A stretch of 64,000 nt of DNA from Alkalibacillus haloalkaliphilus (GTDB lineage Bacteria > Bacillota > Bacilli > Bacillales > Alkalibacillaceae): positions 1 to 64,000 of the forward strand of contig NZ_BJYA01000011.1 in the NCBI RefSeq assembly GCF_007991275.1, written 5' to 3'. How positions within the stretch are numbered: the stretch's first letter is position 1; every line of letters begins with the position of its first letter. A model generated the notes under the pieces. The model saw only the letters and a program-made list of their open reading frames with translations. It searched no databases and had not been told where the DNA came from. This document shows positions 37,443-47,250 of this stretch, piece after piece. Both the position numbers and the translations under genes were made by a program.

Positions 37443-38247
37443 ACAAGATTGAAACTTGTTTTACTTGGCTATTAGTAAAATGAAATATTTCATCTTTTAA
37501 TCGTTGCAAAACACTTAAACTTCCCGTAGTTAATATTAACGGATCTGATATTGGAAACTTCTCTTTAGTTGTATGCATGTTATAAAACGTTAAACTAGCA
37601 CTAACTTCCGCACCTGTCTCTAAAGCTGAAGATAATACTGTGACGCGTTTTCCTAATACGTTTTCTATAACAGGCTGAATAATTGGATAATGTGTACAAC
37701 CTAAAATCAATGCATCAATACTCGAATCATTCATTATAGTGACTAGACTCTCTTGAACGATTTGTTTAGCCTCAGGTCCTGAAATCCTTCCAGACTCAAT
37801 TAGTGGAACGAATTTTGGACAAGCAACTCCAACTGTTTGTATGTTCGGGTTGATTTGCTTTAGTGCATATTCATACGCTTGGCTGGAGATTGTGTTTTCT
37901 GTTCCAATGATCCCTACATGCTCAGTTTCTGTTGACTTAATAGCTGCTCTTGCCCCTGGTTCGATTACACCAACAACAGGAATAGATAAGTACTGTTTTA
38001 ATTCATCTAAAACGATCGCCGTTGCAGTATTACAAGCAACTACAAGCAGTTTAATATCAAACTTTAATAAGTATTCAACTATTTCCCAAGTATATTGCCT
38101 AACTTCATCGGCTTCTTTAGAGCCATATGGGCACCTTAACGTATCACCTAAGTAAACAAACTCCTCTTTAGGGAGCTGTCTTTTAAGTTCGTACAAAACC
38201 GTTAAGCCACCTATTCCTGAATCAATCACACCTATTGGTCTTTCCAA
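37441..38247 (-). CDS. murI: Glutamate racemase
   Basis: Makes D-glutamate for peptidoglycan (and for poly-gamma-glutamate where present). The two catalytic cysteines stand in VACNTATAIV (about residue 74) and LGCTHYP (about 184), with the N-terminal IGVIDSGIGGLTVL and YLGDTLRCPYGSK. 268 residues is typical of RacE/MurI. It starts three bases after the MarR gene, so the two are co-transcribed, as ysmB-racE are in B. subtilis. Confidence 0.96.
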   Translation of the reverse strand: MERPIGVIDSGIGGLTVLYELKRQLPKEEFVYLGDTLRCPYGSKEADEVRQYTWEIVEYLLKFDIKLLVVACNTATAIVLDELKQYLSIPVVGVIEPGARAAIKSTETEHVGIIGTENTISSQAYEYALKQINPNIQTVGVACPKFVPLIESGRISGPEAKQIVQESLVTIMNDSSIDALILGCTHYPIIQPVIENVLGKRVTVLSSALETGAEVSASLTFYNMHTTKEKFPISDPLILTTGSLSVLQRLKDEIFHFTNSQVKQVSIL

Positions 38248-38250
38248 TGT

Positions 38251-38730
38251 TTAGGACTCCTTCTTGCTGTCTTTTTCTTGAGCTTCCTCATGCTCCTTCA
38301 TTTCATTATAAAGTTGAGTCATTGAGCTGCGTAATTTCTCTACTTCTTCTGGAGAATAAGTTTTCAATACTTCTTGTAAATATTCTTGACGTTTTTCAAT
38401 TACTTCATCAATGATCTCTTTACCTTTATCTAATAAATGTATTCGTACAACTCGACGATCTTTTGGGTCTCTTACACGTTCAATTAATTCATTTTTCTCC
38501 ATACGATCCACTAAATCTGTCGTTGTACTAAATGCTAAATACATCTTTTTAGATAACTCACCGATCGTTAAATCACCAGAATCTAATAACCACTGAAGTG
38601 CTATAAATTGAGGTGGAGTAATTGGATAGTGGTTAAGTATTTCACGTCCTCTTTGTTTTACCATGTGTGATATGTACCTTACATCTTTTTCTAACTCTGC
38701 AATCACTTTTAAATCAATTGTCGAATGCAA
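38251..38730 (-). CDS. MarR-family transcriptional regulator (YsmB-like)
   Basis: A 159-residue winged-helix regulator. The DNA-binding part spans about residues 35-110: TPPQFIALQWLL, LTIGELSKKMYLAFSTTTDLVDRMEKNELI (recognition helix around FSTTTDLVDRM) and the wing RVRDPKDRRVVRIHL. N- and C-terminal helices form the dimer interface. The C-terminus is highly charged (EEAQEKDSKKES). The target is unknown; operon linkage with glutamate racemase is conserved in Bacillus, so cell-wall amino-acid supply is a possible theme, but this is inference. Confidence 0.9.
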   Translation of the reverse strand: MHSTIDLKVIAELEKDVRYISHMVKQRGREILNHYPITPPQFIALQWLLDSGDLTIGELSKKMYLAFSTTTDLVDRMEKNELIERVRDPKDRRVVRIHLLDKGKEIIDEVIEKRQEYLQEVLKTYSPEEVEKLRSSMTQLYNEMKEHEEAQEKDSKKES

Positions 38731-38827
38731 TGGTTTGCCCCCTTAATTAAACGTACCTTTTATATTATTTTCACTTTTTTTCTCGAAAAATGCAAGTCAA
38801 CTTAAATTATTACAAAATTAATGAAAA

Positions 38828-38849
38828 ACCGGCTAAGTTAATAGCCGGT
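38828..38849 (-). terminator. Terminator after gerE
   Basis: The perfect stem ACCGGCTA paired with TAGCCGGT is followed by TTTTTCATT on the minus strand. Confidence 0.88.
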
Positions 38850-38853
38850 CAAT

Positions 38854-39078
38854 TTAAAGTTCGATTTCACCGAGCCGTATTAACTCAACAACAGCTTGTG
38901 AACGCCCCTTTACTTGTAATTTTTGAATTGTGTTCGATATGTGATTCCTTACTGTTTTTTCAGAAATAAATAACTCCTCAGCTATTTCTTTTGTCGTCTT
39001 ATCTTGAACGAGCAATTCAAAAACTTCTCTCTCTCTCTTCGTTAATATATTGCTAGGTCGATACTTTTTGCTGTCCAA
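38854..39078 (-). CDS. gerE: GerE, late mother-cell sporulation regulator (TTG start)
   Basis: GerE is a LuxR-type DNA-binding protein without a receiver domain that adjusts sigma-K transcription of coat genes late in sporulation. The 74-residue length is exactly that of the B. subtilis protein. The HTH is clear: LTKREREVFELLVQDKTT, KEIAEELFISEKTVRNHISN and QKLQVKGRSQAVVELI. The start is TTG at 39078 with GGAGGGG seven bases upstream. A sigma-K promoter match lies upstream and a terminator downstream, so it is monocistronic, placed between the MarR gene and ysmA as in B. subtilis. Confidence 0.97.
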   Translation of the reverse strand: MDSKKYRPSNILTKREREVFELLVQDKTTKEIAEELFISEKTVRNHISNTIQKLQVKGRSQAVVELIRLGEIEL

Positions 39079-39143
39079 GCGGTAACCCCTCCTCCATTTA
39101 AGAAGTGAGCTACTTCTTTTATGAGGATTTTAATTAGTCACCA

Positions 39144-39172
39144 TAGTTTATGACAGTGGACGTTTCTATGTT
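39144..39172 (-). promoter_or_regulatory. Sigma-K promoter of gerE
   Basis: AACA (plus 39169-39172), exactly 16 bases, then CATAAACTA (plus 39144-39152) fit the sigma-K pattern mACm-N16-CATAnnnTA completely. gerE is a known sigma-K gene in B. subtilis. Confidence 0.75.
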
Positions 39173-39191
39173 CGCGATATATGTCACTGTT

Positions 39192-39653
39192 TTATTGATT
39201 TATCGCTTTTTTACTTTTTAATCGTTCTATTTGTTCTTCAGTGAATGGTTCAGCTTTCCCTGTGGATGAATCAATTTGAACGATTCTCCCTCTACCGACT
39301 AAGCAGATCTCATCTTGACTATTTTTGCCCATGTAGTGAATGTCAATTGAGCTATTGCCTATATGATTAGTTTTAACGTACATTTTTATTTGTTCACCAA
39401 AATAAATTTGCTTTAAATAATCGCATTGTAAGTCACTCACAACTGGTACTTTACTAACCCCTGGCTTTAAGTCTCCAAACAGGTTAATTTCGTTCATATA
39501 TGCAATTCTTGCCTCTTCAAAATATATAAATGGTGATACGTTATTGACATGACCAAACATGTCAGTTTCTGAAAAGCGAATATTAATCGGTATGTAAAAG
39601 CAAAACTCGTCAATCCATTCATTCATGTCTTCAATATAATTAGGTGTTTTCAT
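39192..39653 (-). CDS. Hotdog-fold acyl-CoA thioesterase (YsmA-like)
   Basis: A 153-residue single-domain hotdog protein of the 4-hydroxybenzoyl-CoA thioesterase type. The active-site segment is IRFSETDMFGHVNNVSPFIY, with the catalytic Asp in TDMFGHVNN, followed by the long helix FEEARIAYMNEI. The substrate is unknown. B. subtilis ysmA sits in the same place between gerE and sdhB. It is encoded as a single gene. Confidence 0.87.
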   Translation of the reverse strand: MKTPNYIEDMNEWIDEFCFYIPINIRFSETDMFGHVNNVSPFIYFEEARIAYMNEINLFGDLKPGVSKVPVVSDLQCDYLKQIYFGEQIKMYVKTNHIGNSSIDIHYMGKNSQDEICLVGRGRIVQIDSSTGKAEPFTEEQIERLKSKKAINQ

Positions 39654-39710
39654 GTTAGATTCACTCCTGTTTACTTAAATTTATGAATTATCAGACTAAA
39701 GTTAACCTTA

Positions 39711-39739
39711 AAAAAGGCTGACAGTAGTCAGCCTTTTTT
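39711..39739 (-). terminator. Terminator after sdhB
   Basis: AAAAAAGGCTGAC pairs with GTCAGCCTTTTTT; the symmetrical A and T flanks allow action in both directions. It ends sdhCAB. Confidence 0.9.
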
Positions 39740-39744
39740 GCTTT

Positions 39745-40512
39745 TTAGTTGTGGTAGTCACTGCCGAAGAAGCTCTTAAATGAATGTAAAGTTGCTTCAC
39801 GGTTTAGCGCTGCGATTGACGTTGTTAAAGGAATACCTTTTGGACAAGCTTGTACACAGTTTTGTGAGTTACCACAGTTTTGTAAACCACCATCATCTAA
39901 TAATGCATCCATACGTTCTGCCTTATGGTAAGAACCTGTTGGATGAGAATTAAATAGGCGTACTTGTGATAATGCAGCTGGTCCAATAAAGTCAGAATTG
40001 CTGTTAACATTTGGACAAGCTTCTAAACAAACACCACAAGTCATACATTTTGATAATTCATAAGCCCATTGACGTTTACTCTCAGGCATACGTGGACCTT
40101 CTCCAAGATCATAAGTACCATCGATTGGAACCCATGCTTTAACCTTTTTAAGAGAGTCGAACATACGACTACGGTCGACTGCTAAGTCACGCATAACTGG
40201 GAAAGTTTTCATTGGCTCTAATCGTACCGGTTGCTCTAATTGGTCAATTAATGCTGTACAAGATTGCATTGCTTTTCCGTTGATTACCATCGAACAAGCA
40301 CCACAAACTTCTTCTAGACACCCCATATCCCAATAAACTGGAGTTGTTTGCTCCCCTTTTGCATTTACTGGGTTACGACGGATTTCCATAAGAGCAGAGA
40401 TTACGTTCATATTTTTACGATATGGAATTTCAAATTCCTCTTCGTACGGTTGAGCTTCAGGTTCATCCTGACGCTGAACGATCATTCTAATTGTTTTGTG
40501 ATCTTCCGCCAT
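39745..40512 (-). CDS. sdhB: Succinate dehydrogenase iron-sulfur subunit
   Basis: Carries electrons from the flavoprotein to menaquinone in complex II. Cysteine groups for all three clusters are present in 255 residues: [2Fe-2S] as CLEEVCGACSM with a later C in QSCTAL, [4Fe-4S] as CMTCGVCLEACP, and [3Fe-4S] as CGNSQNCVQACP. It lies 20 bases after sdhA as the last gene of sdhCAB. Confidence 0.97.
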   Translation of the reverse strand: MAEDHKTIRMIVQRQDEPEAQPYEEEFEIPYRKNMNVISALMEIRRNPVNAKGEQTTPVYWDMGCLEEVCGACSMVINGKAMQSCTALIDQLEQPVRLEPMKTFPVMRDLAVDRSRMFDSLKKVKAWVPIDGTYDLGEGPRMPESKRQWAYELSKCMTCGVCLEACPNVNSNSDFIGPAALSQVRLFNSHPTGSYHKAERMDALLDDGGLQNCGNSQNCVQACPKGIPLTTSIAALNREATLHSFKSFFGSDYHN

Positions 40513-40532
40513 ACTCTTTACCCCCTCTATGC

Positions 40533-42287
40533 TTATTTAGTCTTAGAATAGTCACGCTTACGCGGTTCAATTAATGACGTATCGACTTCAACATACTCGA
40601 AGTCTGGACCATTCTTTTCAGCGTTGAAAGTCGCTTTTGTCGTCTTTAACCATTCTTCATCGTTACGATCCGGGAATTCTGGCTTATAGTGAGCTCCACG
40701 ACTTTCATTACGATTGTAAGCACCTTGTGTAATAACACGTGCTAATTGTAACATGCTATCTAACTGACGTACGAACATTGCTGTTTGGTTGCTCCACCTA
40801 GAAGTATCATTAACATTAATGTCTTTCGCACGTTCCATTAGCTCTTGAATCTTTTCATCAGTCTTTAATAGACTCTCGTTTTCACGAACAACTGTTACGT
40901 TATCTGTCATCCACTCACCTAGTTCACGGTGAATTTGATAAGCGTTTTCTTTACCAGTTGTCATATTTAAAATGTTTTCGAATCTTTCTTCTTCTTCTTT
41001 CTTCTTCGCTTCAAACAATTCTGAAGATTGATCTTCAGCTAATTCCTCTAACCCATCAATGTATTTAACTGCATTTGGTCCTGCAACCATACCGCCATAA
41101 ATACAAGATAGTAGAGAGTTTGCACCTAGTCGATTTCCACCGTGGATTGTGTAATCACACTCACCTGCAGCGAAAATACCAGGGATGTTTGTCATTTGAT
41201 CATAGTCTACCCACAGACCACCCATTGAGTAGTGTACTGCTGGGAAGATTTTCATAGGAACTTTACGTGGATCTTCACCAACAAACTTCTCGTAAATTTC
41301 GATGATACCACCTAATTTAACGTCCAACTCTTCTGGGTCTTTATGAGATAAGTCTAGATAAACCATGTTTTCTCCGTTAATACCTAGCTTTTGGTTTACA
41401 CATACATCGAAAATTTCACGAGTTGCGATATCACGAGGTACTAAGTTACCGTAAGCTGGATATTTTTCTTCTAGGAAATACCAAGGTTTACCGTCTTTAT
41501 AAGTCCAAACACGGCCACCTTCACCACGAGCAGACTCTGACATTAAGCGTAATTTATCATCACCAGGAATCGCTGTTGGGTGAATTTGAATAAACTCACC
41601 ATTTGCGTATACTGCTCCTTGACGATATAGATTTGACGCAGCAGAACCTGTGTTAATAACAGAGTTTGTCGACTTACCGAAGATAATACCAGGACCACCT
41701 GTTGCAATGATTGACGCATCCGCTTTAAATACTCTTACTTCGTGTGATTGAATGTCCTGTGCAACAACACCACGTGATACACCATCATCATCGATTACAG
41801 CTTGTAAGAAGTCCCAGCCTTCATATTTTGTTACAAGTCCATTTGCTTCATGGCGACGAACTTGTTCGTCTAATGCATATAATAACTGTTGTCCTGTTGT
41901 TGCTCCTGCGAACGCTGTACGGTGGTGTTGTGTTCCACCAAAACGACGGAAGTCTAATAACCCTTCTGGTGTACGGTTAAACATAACTCCCATACGGTCA
42001 AGCATATGAATAATGCTTGGCGCTGCTTCACACATATCTCTTACAGGTGGTTGGTTTGCTAAGAAGTCACCACCATATACCGTATCATCAAAGTGTTCCC
42101 AAGGTGAGTCACCTTCACCTTTCGTATTAACAGCACCGTTAATACCACCTTGTGCACATACAGAGTGGGAGCGTTTTACAGGAACAAGTGAAATTAAATC
42201 AACGTGTACGCCTGCTTCAGCAGCTTTAATAGTAGCCATTAAACCAGCTAAGCCACCGCCTACTACCACGATATTTTTATTACTCAT
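40533..42287 (-). CDS. sdhA: Succinate dehydrogenase flavoprotein subunit
   Basis: Oxidises succinate to fumarate with covalently bound FAD at the inner face of the membrane. In 584 residues: FAD Rossmann motif VVGGGLAGLMATIKAAEAG near the N-terminus, SVCAQGGINGA, the RFGGTQHHRTAFAG region of the flavin site, RGEGGRVWTYKDG and the C-terminal HGGNRLGANSLLSC. The Bacillus-type enzyme (two-haem cytochrome b558 partner) is indicated by sdhC upstream, 52 bases away. Confidence 0.97.
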   Translation of the reverse strand: MSNKNIVVVGGGLAGLMATIKAAEAGVHVDLISLVPVKRSHSVCAQGGINGAVNTKGEGDSPWEHFDDTVYGGDFLANQPPVRDMCEAAPSIIHMLDRMGVMFNRTPEGLLDFRRFGGTQHHRTAFAGATTGQQLLYALDEQVRRHEANGLVTKYEGWDFLQAVIDDDGVSRGVVAQDIQSHEVRVFKADASIIATGGPGIIFGKSTNSVINTGSAASNLYRQGAVYANGEFIQIHPTAIPGDDKLRLMSESARGEGGRVWTYKDGKPWYFLEEKYPAYGNLVPRDIATREIFDVCVNQKLGINGENMVYLDLSHKDPEELDVKLGGIIEIYEKFVGEDPRKVPMKIFPAVHYSMGGLWVDYDQMTNIPGIFAAGECDYTIHGGNRLGANSLLSCIYGGMVAGPNAVKYIDGLEELAEDQSSELFEAKKKEEEERFENILNMTTGKENAYQIHRELGEWMTDNVTVVRENESLLKTDEKIQELMERAKDINVNDTSRWSNQTAMFVRQLDSMLQLARVITQGAYNRNESRGAHYKPEFPDRNDEEWLKTTKATFNAEKNGPDFEYVEVDTSLIEPRKRDYSKTK

Positions 42288-42339
42288 AATGAAGTTTCAC
42301 TCCCTTTTAACCAATTACTAAATTGTTAAAACTTTTAAA

Positions 42340-42954
42340 TTAATAAGCGAAAGCGATTAATGATGCAATACCCATATAGGTGAAGATAATGAAGATACCT
42401 AATGTGGCATACGTTAAGATCTTTTGTGATCTTGGTGTTACTGTAATACCCCAAGTTACAAAGAAAGACCAAAGTCCGTTAGCAAAGTGGAATACAGCAG
42501 CTACGACACCTACTACGTAGAACCAGAACATGAATGTCGATTCTAAGATCGTCGCCATCATGTCAAAGTTAACTTCTGTTCCATAAATCGCATGTGCCAG
42601 ACGTGTTTCCCAAACGTGCCATACAATAAAGATTAATGTAATAATTCCTGTTGCTCTCTGCAACATGAACATCCAATTTCGGAAAAATCCATAACGTCTT
42701 AAATTGTTCTTAGCTGTAAATGCAATATATACACCATAAATTGCGTGGAATAGTAATGGTATATAAATTAGAACAAATTCAAGGAAAACTCTTAAAGGTA
42801 AATTTTCCATAAAGTGAGCAGCATTGTTAAACGCTTCTGGACTATATGTAGCAAAGTGGTTAACAACTAAGTGCTGCATCAAGAATAAACCAATCGGAAA
42901 AACACCTAATAATGAATGTAGCCTGCGATTAAAGAACTCACGGTTTTCCGCCAT
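42340..42954 (-). CDS. sdhC: Succinate dehydrogenase cytochrome b558 subunit
   Basis: Five-helix membrane anchor that binds two haems b and reduces menaquinone. The 204-residue protein has conserved histidines for haem in RRLHSLLGVFPIG, LMQHLVVNHF, YIPLLFHAIYGV, FIVWHVWETRLAHA and VAAVFHFANGLWSF. Length matches B. subtilis SdhC (202). It is first in the operon behind a near-consensus sigma-A promoter. GGGGGG precedes the ATG. Confidence 0.95.
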   Translation of the reverse strand: MAENREFFNRRLHSLLGVFPIGLFLMQHLVVNHFATYSPEAFNNAAHFMENLPLRVFLEFVLIYIPLLFHAIYGVYIAFTAKNNLRRYGFFRNWMFMLQRATGIITLIFIVWHVWETRLAHAIYGTEVNFDMMATILESTFMFWFYVVGVVAAVFHFANGLWSFFVTWGITVTPRSQKILTYATLGIFIIFTYMGIASLIAFAY

Positions 42955-43038
42955 GTGTAACCCCCCTCATTTGATGTTAAATAGTTCATCGATAAGATTT
43001 ACATACTGAATGCAAAAATTAGTATACATGACATGTTT

Positions 43039-43067
43039 ATTGTACTTCTAACGCGTGAAAGCGTCAA
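43039..43067 (-). promoter_or_regulatory. Sigma-A promoter of sdhCAB
   Basis: TTGACG (plus 43062-43067), 17 bases, TACAAT (plus 43039-43044), about 85 bases before sdhC. The spacer holds an ACGCGT palindrome. Confidence 0.8.
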
Positions 43068-43122
43068 GAAAGTTATGACTGATTTTGGCACTATTTGTTA
43101 TCCAAAAATGATTGCCTTTTTC

Positions 43123-44919
43123 TTAATCTTTACGAGAATCATTCGAATTATTATAAAAGTATTGTGTAATACTCTCTGCTACATTTTGAGGAATTCCTAA
43201 TTTCGTTATTTCCTCTAACTTTGCACTTTTAATCTCTTCAACTGACCCAAAGTGTTGTATTAGTAATTGACGCCGCTTCGGTCCAATTCCCTCGATTTCA
43301 TCTAGAGCTGACTGTACAGCTCCTTTACCTCTAAGCTCTCTATGGAAAGTGATCGCAAATCGGTGCACTTCATCTTGGATACGGTGAATTAAATAAAACG
43401 GTTGACTATTACGCTTCATTTGTACTGGTTCAGGCGGTTCACCATAGAGAAGTTCACTCGTTTTATGCTTTTCATTTTTAGCTAAGCCACATAACGGAAT
43501 GTCTAAGCCGAGCTCATTTTCTAATACATCCTTCGCTGCTGACATTTGACCTTTAGCACCATCAACCAATATTAAATCTGGTAAAGGAAGACCTTCTTTC
43601 AATACTCGTTTATATCTTCTTCTAATGACTTCTCGCATCATTTCATAATCATCTGGTTGATCGACAGTTTTTATTTTATATTTTCGATATTGATTTTTCT
43701 TCGGTTTACCATCAATAAACACTACTAACGCAGATACAGGGTGAGCCCCTTGTATGTTTGAATTATCGAATGCTTCTATTCGGTGGGGGATTTCAATGTT
43801 AAGCTTTTCACCTAGTTCTTCAACAGCTTTAATCGTTCTTTCTTCATCTTTTTCGATTAAAGAAAACTTTTCTTTTAAAGCAATTTGGGCGTTTTCTTGA
43901 GCTAAGTCTACTAATTTCTTTTTCTGACCACGATACGGTGTTTTTACTTTCACTTCGAGGTATTGTTGGATTAAGTCATGATCAACTCCAACTGGCACAT
44001 TAACTTCTTTTGGTTTGATATGGTTTGAGTGAGTGTAAAAGCTAGCAATAAAGCTAATAAACGCTTCAGATGGTTCATTATAAAAAGGAAAGATTGATAC
44101 ATCACGTTCAATCAACTTACCTTGTCTAACGAAGAACACTTGAGCACACATCCAACCTTTATCATATGAGTAGCCAAATATATCACGGTCAGTTAGGTCA
44201 TGAAGGTCCATTGTTTGTTTTTCCATGACCGCTTCAATATGTTCTATTAAATCACGATACTCTTTCGCCTTTTCAAAATCTAATGCCTCCGATGCCTTAA
44301 CCATTTTGTCTTGAACTTCTTGCTTAATTTCTTTGTGTCCACCATTTAAAAACTTAGAGATGTTTTGAACTAATTCTTCATTTGTCTCTTTACTTACAAA
44401 GTGTTCACAAGGGCCTAAGCATTGGTTGATATGATAATAAAGGCAAACACGTTTCGGCATGACATTACATTTACGCAATGGATAAAGTCGATCAAGTAAC
44501 TTTTTCGTTTCACGCGCGGCATAAACATTAGTATATGGCCCAAAGTATTTGGCCTGATCTTTTTTAACTTTACGAGTGACAATTAGGCGTGGGTGTCGTT
44601 CATTCGTTATTTTCAAAAATGGATAACTTTTATCATCTTTTAACATGACGTTATATTTAGGGTCATATTTTTTAATTAAGTTCATTTCTAAAATTAACGC
44701 TTCCATCTCTGAACCTGTAACTATATACTCAAAGTCAACAATTTCGTTAACGAGGCGTTGGGTCTTTAGGTCATTAGCACTTGTAAAATATGATCGAACT
44801 CGATTTTTTAATACTTTAGACTTTCCAACGTAGATCACTTCATCTTTCTTGCTCTTCATTAAATAACAACCTGGTTTGTCAGGTAAAATCGCTAACTTCT
44901 CTTGTATATGTTCATTCAT
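43123..44919 (-). CDS. uvrC: Excinuclease ABC subunit C
   Basis: Makes both incisions in nucleotide excision repair. Domains in 598 residues: N-terminal GIY-YIG nuclease ([28 protein letters not shown]), UvrB-binding UVR motif at about 200-235 ([19 protein letters not shown]), the RNase H-like 5' nuclease ([29 protein letters not shown]) and a tandem HhH end ([17 protein letters not shown]). The ATG at 44919 has GGGGG eight bases upstream; a GTG three codons earlier overlaps the ribosome binding site. The length is that of B. subtilis UvrC. Confidence 0.97.
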   Translation of the reverse strand: MNEHIQEKLAILPDKPGCYLMKSKKDEVIYVGKSKVLKNRVRSYFTSANDLKTQRLVNEIVDFEYIVTGSEMEALILEMNLIKKYDPKYNVMLKDDKSYPFLKITNERHPRLIVTRKVKKDQAKYFGPYTNVYAARETKKLLDRLYPLRKCNVMPKRVCLYYHINQCLGPCEHFVSKETNEELVQNISKFLNGGHKEIKQEVQDKMVKASEALDFEKAKEYRDLIEHIEAVMEKQTMDLHDLTDRDIFGYSYDKGWMCAQVFFVRQGKLIERDVSIFPFYNEPSEAFISFIASFYTHSNHIKPKEVNVPVGVDHDLIQQYLEVKVKTPYRGQKKKLVDLAQENAQIALKEKFSLIEKDEERTIKAVEELGEKLNIEIPHRIEAFDNSNIQGAHPVSALVVFIDGKPKKNQYRKYKIKTVDQPDDYEMMREVIRRRYKRVLKEGLPLPDLILVDGAKGQMSAAKDVLENELGLDIPLCGLAKNEKHKTSELLYGEPPEPVQMKRNSQPFYLIHRIQDEVHRFAITFHRELRGKGAVQSALDEIEGIGPKRRQLLIQHFGSVEEIKSAKLEEITKLGIPQNVAESITQYFYNNSNDSRKD

Positions 44920-44953
44920 TACACTCACCCCCTTTTATTCACTTAACTGAAAT

Positions 44954-44985
44954 AAAGAGCTAACTCACTAATGAGTCAGCCCTTT
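44954..44985 (-). terminator. Terminator after trxA
   Basis: AAAGGGCTGACTCA pairs with TGAGTTAGCTCTTT, followed by ATTTC on the minus strand. It separates trxA from uvrC. Confidence 0.75.
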
Positions 44986-44997
44986 AGAAAAGAAAAA

Positions 44998-45312
44998 TTA
45001 TGCGTTTTTATTTACTAATTCTGCTAGAGCGTCTTTAGGTTGGAAGCCATGTGCTTGATCTACCTGTTCGCCATCTTTAAATAGAAGTAATGTTGGAATA
45101 CTCATTACACCAAACTTTTGTGCTGTTTCTTGGTTTTCATCAACATCTACTTTTACAATTTTAACTTTATCGCTCATATCTGCATCTAGTTCTTCTAAAA
45201 CAGGAGTAATCATTTTACATGGACCACACCATGGTGCCCAAAAGTCTACTAAAACTAGTCCTTCAGATGTTTCTTCGTTAAAATTCTGGTCTGTTGCGTT
45301 TACAATTGCCAT
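44998..45312 (-). CDS. trxA: Thioredoxin
   Basis: Cytosolic dithiol-disulfide reductant. The active site WCGPC is at residues 28-32 in a 104-residue single-domain fold with the cis-proline segment [18 protein letters not shown] precedes the ATG. It is monocistronic, with its own extended -10 promoter (TGCTATACT) and flanking terminators, between the etf group and uvrC as in B. subtilis. Confidence 0.98.
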   Translation of the reverse strand: MAIVNATDQNFNEETSEGLVLVDFWAPWCGPCKMITPVLEELDADMSDKVKIVKVDVDENQETAQKFGVMSIPTLLLFKDGEQVDQAHGFQPKDALAELVNKNA

Positions 45313-45346
45313 TTGTAATTCCTCCTAAACTTTCTAATTCAAACAT

Positions 45347-45352
45347 AGTATA
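45347..45352 (-). promoter_or_regulatory. Extended -10 element of trxA
   Basis: TATACT with an upstream TG (TGCTATACT on the minus strand) lies about 35 bases before the trxA ATG. A TTGGCA 19 bases further up is a possible but widely spaced -35. Confidence 0.6.
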
Positions 45353-45412
45353 GCACGTTGATCTTAATCCATGCCAATACTTTGTTTGCAAACTAAAAAT
45401 ACGCTAAACAAC

Positions 45413-45445
45413 AGGCTCTTCAACGTATTTCACGATGAAGAGCCT
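45413..45445 (-). terminator. Terminator after etfA
   Basis: The perfect 10-bp stem AGGCTCTTCA paired with TGAAGAGCCT is followed by GTTGTTTAG on the minus strand. Confidence 0.8.
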
Positions 45446-45454
45446 ATCTTTCTT

Positions 45455-46426
45455 TTATACTTTTAATGCTTTAATTTCTTCAGTTAACTTAGGGATAACA
45501 TCAAATAGATCGCCTACTATTCCGTAATCTGCTACGTTGAAAATATTCGCTTCAGCGTCTTTGTTAATTGCTACGATTACTTTAGAGTTTGACATACCAG
45601 CTAAGTGTTGGATTGCACCTGAAATACCGACTGCAATATAAAGGTCAGGTGTTACCACTTTACCAGTTTGTCCAATTTGTAGTGAATAGTCACAGTAACC
45701 AGCGTCACATGCACCACGAGATGCACCAACTGCGGCACCTAATTCATCAGCTAATTCATAAAGTGGTTCAAAGCCTTCTTCACTTTTCACACCACGTCCG
45801 CCTGCAACGATAATGTTTGCTTCTGATAGATCAACACCTTCTGAAGCTTTACGGATGACTTCTTGAATTACTGTACGTAAGTCTTTAATATCAACATCTA
45901 ACGAACTCACTTCACCTGAGCGGCTTGTGTCCTTCTCTAGTGGAGCAATGTTGTTAGGACGAACCGTTACAAATGTAACGCCATCAGTTAACTTTTTCTT
46001 CTCGAATGCCTTACCTGAATAGATTGGGCGAACAAATTCAGTATCATCTCCACTTCCTTCAATTCCAGTGATGTCTGATACTAAACCACTATCTAACTTA
46101 CTCGCTAATCGAGGTGATAAATCTTTACCTGCTGAAGTGTGACCCATTACGATGCCTGCTGGGTTTTCTTCGTTAATAACAGCCATTGCTGCTTGAGTGT
46201 ATGCATCTGAAGTATATTCCTTTAAATCAGCATGCTCTACAACTAACGCACGGTCTGCACCGTGATGAATCATTTCATCCGCTAATGCTTCCGTCTTTTG
46301 GTCTGATAAAACAACTCCTACAACTTGTGCATCTTCATTTATTTGTTTTGCTGCTGCAATTGTTTCAAATGATACATTTCTTAATTCTCCGTCACGTGCT
46401 TCTGCAAATGCTAAAATTGTGCTCAT
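45455..46426 (-). CDS. etfA: Electron transfer flavoprotein alpha subunit
   Basis: Takes electrons from acyl-CoA dehydrogenases during beta-oxidation and passes them to the quinone pool. The C-terminal FAD domain is clear: [50 protein letters not shown] and GAIQHLAGM. 323 residues. It lies 32 bases after etfB and is last in the fadR-fadB-etfB-etfA unit. Confidence 0.97.
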   Translation of the reverse strand: MSTILAFAEARDGELRNVSFETIAAAKQINEDAQVVGVVLSDQKTEALADEMIHHGADRALVVEHADLKEYTSDAYTQAAMAVINEENPAGIVMGHTSAGKDLSPRLASKLDSGLVSDITGIEGSGDDTEFVRPIYSGKAFEKKKLTDGVTFVTVRPNNIAPLEKDTSRSGEVSSLDVDIKDLRTVIQEVIRKASEGVDLSEANIIVAGGRGVKSEEGFEPLYELADELGAAVGASRGACDAGYCDYSLQIGQTGKVVTPDLYIAVGISGAIQHLAGMSNSKVIVAINKDAEANIFNVADYGIVGDLFDVIPKLTEEIKALKV

Positions 46427-46458
46427 AACTATATAATCTCCTTTCTACACCTGTTAAA

Positions 46459-47232
46459 TTAAAGTACTTTCGCTTCTGTACGTAGTAGTGAAACAAGTTC
46501 TTTCACTTGATCGTCAATTTCGCCTTCTAACACTTTACCTGCTTCTTTTTCAGGTGGAAGGAATACGTCAGTCGTTTCTGTCTTAGCTTCTACATCGTCT
46601 TCATCTAAATCTAAATCATCTAATTCTAATTCTTCTAAAGGCTTCTTCTTAGCCTTCATAATTCCTGGTAATGATGGGTAACGCGGTTCATTTAAACCTT
46701 GTTGACAAGTCACTAATAGTGGTAGTGATGTTTGAACCTTTTCAACATCACCTTCAACGTCTTTCTCAATGTTGACTTGTTCACCATCGATTGTAATACC
46801 CGTAATCGTAGTGACATAAGGAATGTCTAACTGATCAGCAACTCTAGGACCTACTTGACCACTTGCTTGGTCAATCGCTACGTTACCAGCTAAAATAAGA
46901 TCAACCTCTTGGTCTTTTAAATATGTTGCTAGAATTGTAGATGTCGTATACTGATCACCATCTTCAACATCATCTTCAATATTAATTAATGTCGCTTTAT
47001 CAGCACCCATCGCTAGAGCTGTACGAAGCTGTTGTTCAGAGTCTTCATCACCTACTGTTACAACTGTCACTTCGCCACCATGCTCATCACGAATGTTGAT
47101 TGCCTCTTCAATTGCGTATTCATCATAAGGGTTAATAATGAATTCCGCACCGTCTTGTTCAATAGCGCCTCCGCTAACTTGGATCTTTTCTTCTGTATCG
47201 AATGTTTTCTTCATTAGAACGTAAATGTTCAT
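46459..47232 (-). CDS. etfB: Electron transfer flavoprotein beta subunit
   Basis: Partner of EtfA, binding AMP structurally. 257 residues with AIEEAINIRDEHGGEVTVVT, ALAMGADKATLI and the family signature region DQASGQVGPRVADQLDIPYV. A strongly acidic stretch (EELELDDLDLDEDDVEAK) sits at about 203-220, in the recognition-loop to C-terminal arm region. It lies 18 bases after fadB. Confidence 0.96.
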   Translation of the reverse strand: MNIYVLMKKTFDTEEKIQVSGGAIEQDGAEFIINPYDEYAIEEAINIRDEHGGEVTVVTVGDEDSEQQLRTALAMGADKATLINIEDDVEDGDQYTTSTILATYLKDQEVDLILAGNVAIDQASGQVGPRVADQLDIPYVTTITGITIDGEQVNIEKDVEGDVEKVQTSLPLLVTCQQGLNEPRYPSLPGIMKAKKKPLEELELDDLDLDEDDVEAKTETTDVFLPPEKEAGKVLEGEIDDQVKELVSLLRTEAKVL

Positions 47233-47250
47233 TGGATTACCTCCTTATAT

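Noticed and set aside
41744-42321. Several 78-102 codon plus-strand frames opposite sdhA
   Set aside because: Codon-bias shadows of the sdhA FAD domain; overlapping one another and lacking start signals.
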